Assembly (NCBI RefSeq): GCF_042242105.1 | Contig: NC_092018.1 | Coordinates: 26,406,167-26,470,166, forward strand | Direction of reading: 5' to 3' | Origin: Pempheris klunzingeri | Lineage: Eukaryota > Chordata > Actinopteri > Acropomatiformes > Pempheridae | Length of the DNA stretch: 64,000 bases | Shown: positions 59,391 through 64,000 of the stretch, in pieces | Numbering within the stretch: position 1 is the stretch's first letter | How the letters are laid out: each line of letters opens with the position of its first letter | Translations under genes and position numbers: made by a program | Notes under the pieces: model-generated | The model's input: the letters and a program-made list of their open reading frames with translations, nothing else | Database searches by the model: none | What the model was told of the DNA's origin: nothing

Positions 59391-62300
59391 TCACAGCCGA
59401 CAAAGGCAGAACAGTGTGGGGATGAACACCCCGAACGCCACCAGGATGGGAAACATTAGGCTGCTGTTGTCGGCTGCGTATGGGTTTGGTGTTCGGGGGC
59501 CTGACTGGACCCTGTACTTGGAACCTGCCGGGAGCTTTTTCTTCCCACCTTCCTCGCCCCCCTCACTATCCTCCTCCTCTTCCTCTTCTTCCTCTGGTTT
59601 CTCCAAACCAGGGTGAGGCTGAAGTTTTGGCACATCTGTCAAGGCAAAGGTAGTCCAAATCACACAGACAGACAGACATTGGTATATAAACACTTGTATA
59701 ACACCACTGAGTCTACAACTAGTGCACCAAAGGGCTTACATGAGGTTGAGCAAGATAATGTAATCTACTTAATATACTGAGTTTTATGCAAGAGGGTATG
59801 GTTGCAGTCTCACGACTCACCTTCTAATGTCCCCTTCATCACATAGAGAGCGCAGACCTTGGGGTTGTCATAATAACCCTGAAACACAGAGCACATCGGT
59901 GAAACAGCAGAGACGGTGGAGTACTGTACAGGAGTGGTAATAAACCTTGTTTCTAACAATGATCCATGATATTTTTTGCTAATTAGGTGCTTTTCAAGAA
60001 AAACCTAATTAGGCCGGAGCACCCTTATCTAAGTCTGATGCTCAACTTGACAAAATCATCAAATACGCCTTTATTCTAAATTTCTCACACTGATAAAGGG
60101 ATGAAGGAATCATACATGTGGTGCAGGTGGATTTCCACTGAACAAGTTGAGAGTGCAAAACAACACCACCTGTGCTAGGGAGCTTTTCTAGTAGTTTTAA
60201 CATTTGCAAAAAGTGCAAACCCACCCACAGTGTCCCACTTGGATCTCTTTAAAAGAGAGACAATGCAAAGAGGACCAGTGATCCACAAAAAAATAAAACA
60301 AAGAAAGAGGCCACTGCAGAAAAACTTTTTTGAAGTATGCCACCCTACAAATTTAGCCTACAGCCACATGTTCTACAAACCCACTGGCAAAATCCTTCAT
60401 GTTAGAAACCCGGGCTTAAAGGGAATAATCATCATGTTGAAAGAAAAAAAAAAAAAACATGTTATTCTTATGGCCTGCAGCAATCTCATCAGTATTTATG
60501 AGTAGTTCCCAAACTTAAAAAACTGAACCATGGGTAATCTCTCCTACTGTACGCTCTGCTATATTGGAAGCACTGGCATGGTGCAATCAAGGACTACATA
60601 AACAAATGTGTCAAACCAATGTTCACTCAAATTCAAAGTCATTCCTTGGCAACATTTACATGCAATAGCATGTTCTAGTCTGTGCCAATAAGAAGAGATG
60701 TACGGTAGGACAAAAGGGGAAATGGAACACACATCATGTTGTAGGAAGCCTTATAATGTTGAATAAGGTGAAGGGACACTTGAAGCAGATTGTCAACAGC
60801 ACTGCAGCTGCAGGCCCATGGCAGCAGATATTTGATGTGTGCCCAGGAAATTAAATGGAACAAAGTTACACAGTAACCAACCTCATCAAAAAGAGAGACC
60901 ATCTTTATTAGTGTCAGATGATGGATTCATGGCCCTTTCAGCTTATATCTCGTATAGAAATGCAAATAAAGAAACTTAACAATGGGTAAATACTGTTGAA
61001 GGTGAAAACGGACTCAGAGAGTAGCTGTTTGACGAGAACTAGAGAGCAAAGTTAATATCGCACTACATGACAAGAAAACAAATACAATAAAGGCCAACCT
61101 GATGCGGGACTGTTGTCAGTCATTCGCACGGCCCACACACTCCAACTGGCTGTCAACAGCCCCTTTCAGACATGGAGCTCATTATGTAAATGTCCTGCTG
61201 AATTTAAATGGGGGGGTCCCATGTTTGCATAAGTGTTTGAATATTACGTGACTTTCCTATACCAGTTATTATGGCCAGTTTTCCACACACCTCAAGTCTG
61301 AAATGAATGTTGTCGTATTAGAACAAAATTAAACATTTTGAGAAACCCAGAAAGAAAACCATTGAAACAATTAACCTGCTGGGCCGCCACTTTACCTCAC
61401 ATGCAGGGCTGAATAAACAGACTGATGAAAAAAAAATGATGTAATGAACGTCTGTCATTATCACAACTCTTGACCCTTGTATAGCAAATTTTTAGAGAAG
61501 CTCTCCACTGTCATAACAGTAACATTACATAATCACACAGGATGTTCTCAGTTCTGTTTCCTTCAATTGAAGGAAAAAAAAAAAAAAAAAGAGACAAAAA
61601 AAATGTGCCTCTTGAAAAACTTGCTCCTGATTATGTACCAGAATTCTGACACGACGAGAAAGCAGAAAATCAAAAGACACATTTATCTCAGATTAGAACA
61701 ATCCCCCTGTAAATGTAGTATATGTTCCTACAACCTCCTGGCTCCACCTCACCAACCTGTTTGGACAGGATCAACAAGACCAGGAGGAAGTTGTCAAAAT
61801 GCTACTGAAAAGTGTCATGGTAAAATAAACAAACTGATGCTCCCTTTTTACAGACAAAAGGCATCCAGAAATACCTCAGGTAATTCAAAGAAAAACATCT
61901 CACCTTTACAAACTCCACAGTGAGCTTGCCGTTGAAAGTGGACACCTCTCCCTGCACACTCAGCTTCCCACGTCTAATGGAGAAGGGGACTATCTCATCA
62001 TGAGCTGTGCTGTGACCCACTCGATCAAAGATATCCAGGTCCTTCACCACCACATGGCCGTTTAGACGGACGTCAAACACCTAGAAACGAGTATAGTGAG
62101 AGTATAGTGACGGGTATGCAAACAACTCCCAGAGTACTGTCGCTGAACACCAGTGTGCAGAAACACGTCTATTAAAACAGAAAAAATGATGCATGATATT
62201 AACTGGACAAAGGGGGATATCAGCACATGGAAATGAGGTGCAAACAAGAAATATGCATACACTGTCCATTGAAACTTCACACTGCAGTAGTGTATCAAAG

Positions 62301-63187
62301 ATTCATTAATTGCCATACCTTTTGCTGTGACTGGGCAAAGTAGACCTCTGCATACTTCATAACTAGAATATAGTCTCCTTCCTCACGAATGGGAATATCA
62401 TATCCAAAAGTGTCCTCATTGTAGCGCTCTGTCTGATACAGAATCTGGTCCTCTGGACTGGAGCGCAGTATTGGCAGCCGCACCCCATAATCAGATGCTT
62501 CAAAAGGAGAAAAGCGTCAGGTTCAGAGTGCACTTTGCTCACAAGACCACATTAATAGCTGCATTAGTGGAAAACAGATCATGTTGTAAGTCAAGGAAAG
62601 CAACCGAATTGGACATTGTGCAAGCCCTGACCTTTTCCTGCACTCACTAAATACAGTGGCCCTCTGTCTCAAATGGCAAGTTACCTCGCTGTGTTCACTC
62701 CAACCACAGTTACAGTATCACTGCCTCATAGCTGGGGCCAGGAATCACACTACAGGCGATTTGATCATATCATCACCTTCTTCCTCTGCTGGCTGAGAGG
62801 GGCGGAGCTGTACTGCTCTGTGCTGACTCTTCATTAGTTAGTGGCTACTTGCGGAAGCAAGACCATGCAGAGTTTTCCGCTGGAAATGTCTGTTACTCTG
62901 AGGAACAGCTTGAACTCCCAGCAACTCCTTAATTACAGGTGAAGCCCGGCAAGACTTGTATTAACCACCGACCACATCGACTCACCTTTGCCAACCTTCC
63001 CTTCCAGTGGGTCCTTTTTGAAGTGAATGCCATGCACGTCTACGTGTGTGTCACCCCCGGCATTTACAGCCCAGATAACCCGTTCAGCCAGGCTGGGGCC
63101 CCCACCGTCCGCCAAACACTGCTCTGCCAGCAGCGACAGCACCGCTGCGACCAGCCCGACGACGAGCTGCGCCGTGACCCGCTGCAT
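59391..63187 (-). CDS. mlec: Malectin, ER carbohydrate-binding protein
   Basis: Malectin is a type I ER membrane lectin that binds Glc2-high-mannose N-glycans and works with ribophorin I in quality control. Minus-strand exons in order: 62986-63187, 62319-62497, 61904-62080, 59821-59878, 59391-59635, giving 861 nt and 286 aa in phase. The signal peptide is [20 protein letters not shown]. The malectin domain starts [20 protein letters not shown] and includes [38 protein letters not shown] and [12 protein letters not shown], keeping the aromatic and Asp residues of the sugar pocket. A run of eight Glu follows, then [13 protein letters not shown] and the C-terminal membrane anchor [18 protein letters not shown]. 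The human homologue (292 aa) is nearly identical over the domain and lies on 12q24. Frame stays open upstream of ATG 63187 to an ATG near 63352, but only the chosen start gives a signal peptide. Confidence 0.96.
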
Positions 63188-64000
63188 TGCCCCGCACAGC
63201 CCGGTCCTAGACACAGGGACAGACGGCGTCGGTATCTGCCCGCTTGAAGCACAGACTCCCTGTACGGAAGTAACTCTCCCACATGTAACATTAACCACAC
63301 AAGGATGGCTAGCACCAGAAGCTAGCCAGCTTGTCTTCATGACATGCAACATGATATGCTTAAGTTAGCCGGCGTGCTAACGTGAACAGCACCGACACCG
63401 GCAGTAGCATTAGCATGGAAGCACACACAGACACAGACAGACAGTGTGATTATCACAAGTGTCCTAGCTTAACATATTTACGATATAAAGCCTCTGCATT
63501 AACATGACAAACACTAAGACATGATTAGAAATTAGCGACGAGGAACGTTGGTAAGTTAGGCTAGCTAGCTGCCTACCTGTCTAACCAGAAATACTTGGTC
63601 AATGAGAGCCCGGCTAACATAAAGTCTCCTACCTTCCCCTTCCACAAATATCTTCAGGCCGTCTTTGACCAGTGTGTGAGCTTATTTCTGCGGACACACT
63701 CTCACCAGGTGCCCGGACCCTGTAGGATAACTCTGCAGAGTGTGGGTATTCACAGTCACTGGTGGCCGCAGGCTGCTACACCGACTTTCATTCAATGTGT
63801 GCATCCAGACCAGGCAGCGTTTGCTCTGCTAGCTTCAGCGGCTGGCAGTGTGCAGGAGGCGGAGCACAGCGCTGCCTAACCTCGGGCTTCCTGTGGCCAG
63901 TGAGTGACACACACTGTGCCGAATCACATCCTCCTGCGAAGCTCTCCTGAACTATTAAACACCATTTTATTACAAAAACCCATCACATGCTACTCTGTTA
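63188..64000 (-). promoter_or_regulatory. mlec: mlec 5'UTR and promoter region
   Basis: The CpG-containing sequence around 63130-63240 continues upstream of the malectin start codon. 63360-63600 has several GCTAGC/TTAGC words but no TATA box. No second gene is supported to the right edge, and the 94-aa plus frame at 63595-63879 has no domain. Confidence 0.4.

Noticed and set aside
1-64000. CRISPR arrays, operons, tRNA or rRNA genes
   Set aside because: None seen; the tandem repeats are simple microsatellites and the genes are spliced and eukaryotic. I did not find tRNA-like A and B boxes by eye, but that was not an exhaustive scan.

Overview
This is vertebrate, almost certainly teleost (probably percomorph), genomic DNA. 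It carries short GT-AG-spliced exons separated by introns, many CA/GT microsatellites, TTAA-flanked MITEs, L2-like LINE relics and protein families whose best-remembered relatives are human. No bacterial, viral or CRISPR features were seen.

Layout from left to right. (1) 1-976, minus: first coding exon of hnf1a, with its promoter to about 1.3 kb carrying an HNF4-type DR1 site. (2) 5739-22859, plus: the complete 14-exon msi1 gene (349 aa, two RRMs), 3'UTR to about 24.7 kb. (3) 25510-26709, plus: a two-TM dispanin resembling TMEM233. (4) 26.7-30.2 kb: intergenic, repeat-rich. (5) 30689-33464, plus: prkab1 (AMPK beta1, 7 exons, 268 aa). (6) 34049-35385, minus: pla2g1b (4 exons, 150 aa). (7) 37069-38844, minus: a type II transmembrane C-type lectin with QPD/WND sugar-binding motifs (8 exons, 251 aa). 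(8) 39656-41426, plus: cox6a1 (3 exons, first intron GC-AG). (9) 42686-43836, plus: a Myb/SANT-like DNA-binding protein with a C-terminal coiled coil (7 exons, 237 aa). (10) 47220-51999, plus: hps4 (BLOC-3 subunit, 12 exons, 626 aa). (11) 53361-55034, plus: a 3-exon secreted protein of 314 aa that I cannot name, with a signal peptide, a furin-type site and a segment faintly like a TGF-beta prodomain. (12) 59391-63187, minus: mlec (malectin, 5 exons, 286 aa) with a probable 3.6 kb 3'UTR.

The gene set HNF1A, MSI1, TMEM233, PRKAB1, PLA2G1B, COX6A1 and MLEC sits together on human chromosome 12q24, so this is conserved synteny with local reshuffling. HPS4 is on 22q12 in human, which marks a fusion or break point. 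The genes do not form one pathway.

Exon boundaries were assigned by hand from splice signals, reading phase and remembered homologues. For every complete multi-exon gene the exon lengths sum to an open frame with consistent phases, which is strong internal support. The points most worth a second look are the unnamed secreted protein, a UAG-rich cluster in an intron of msi1 (UAG is the Musashi binding core), a hps4 intron made almost entirely of one MITE, and the HNF4 site in the hnf1a promoter.
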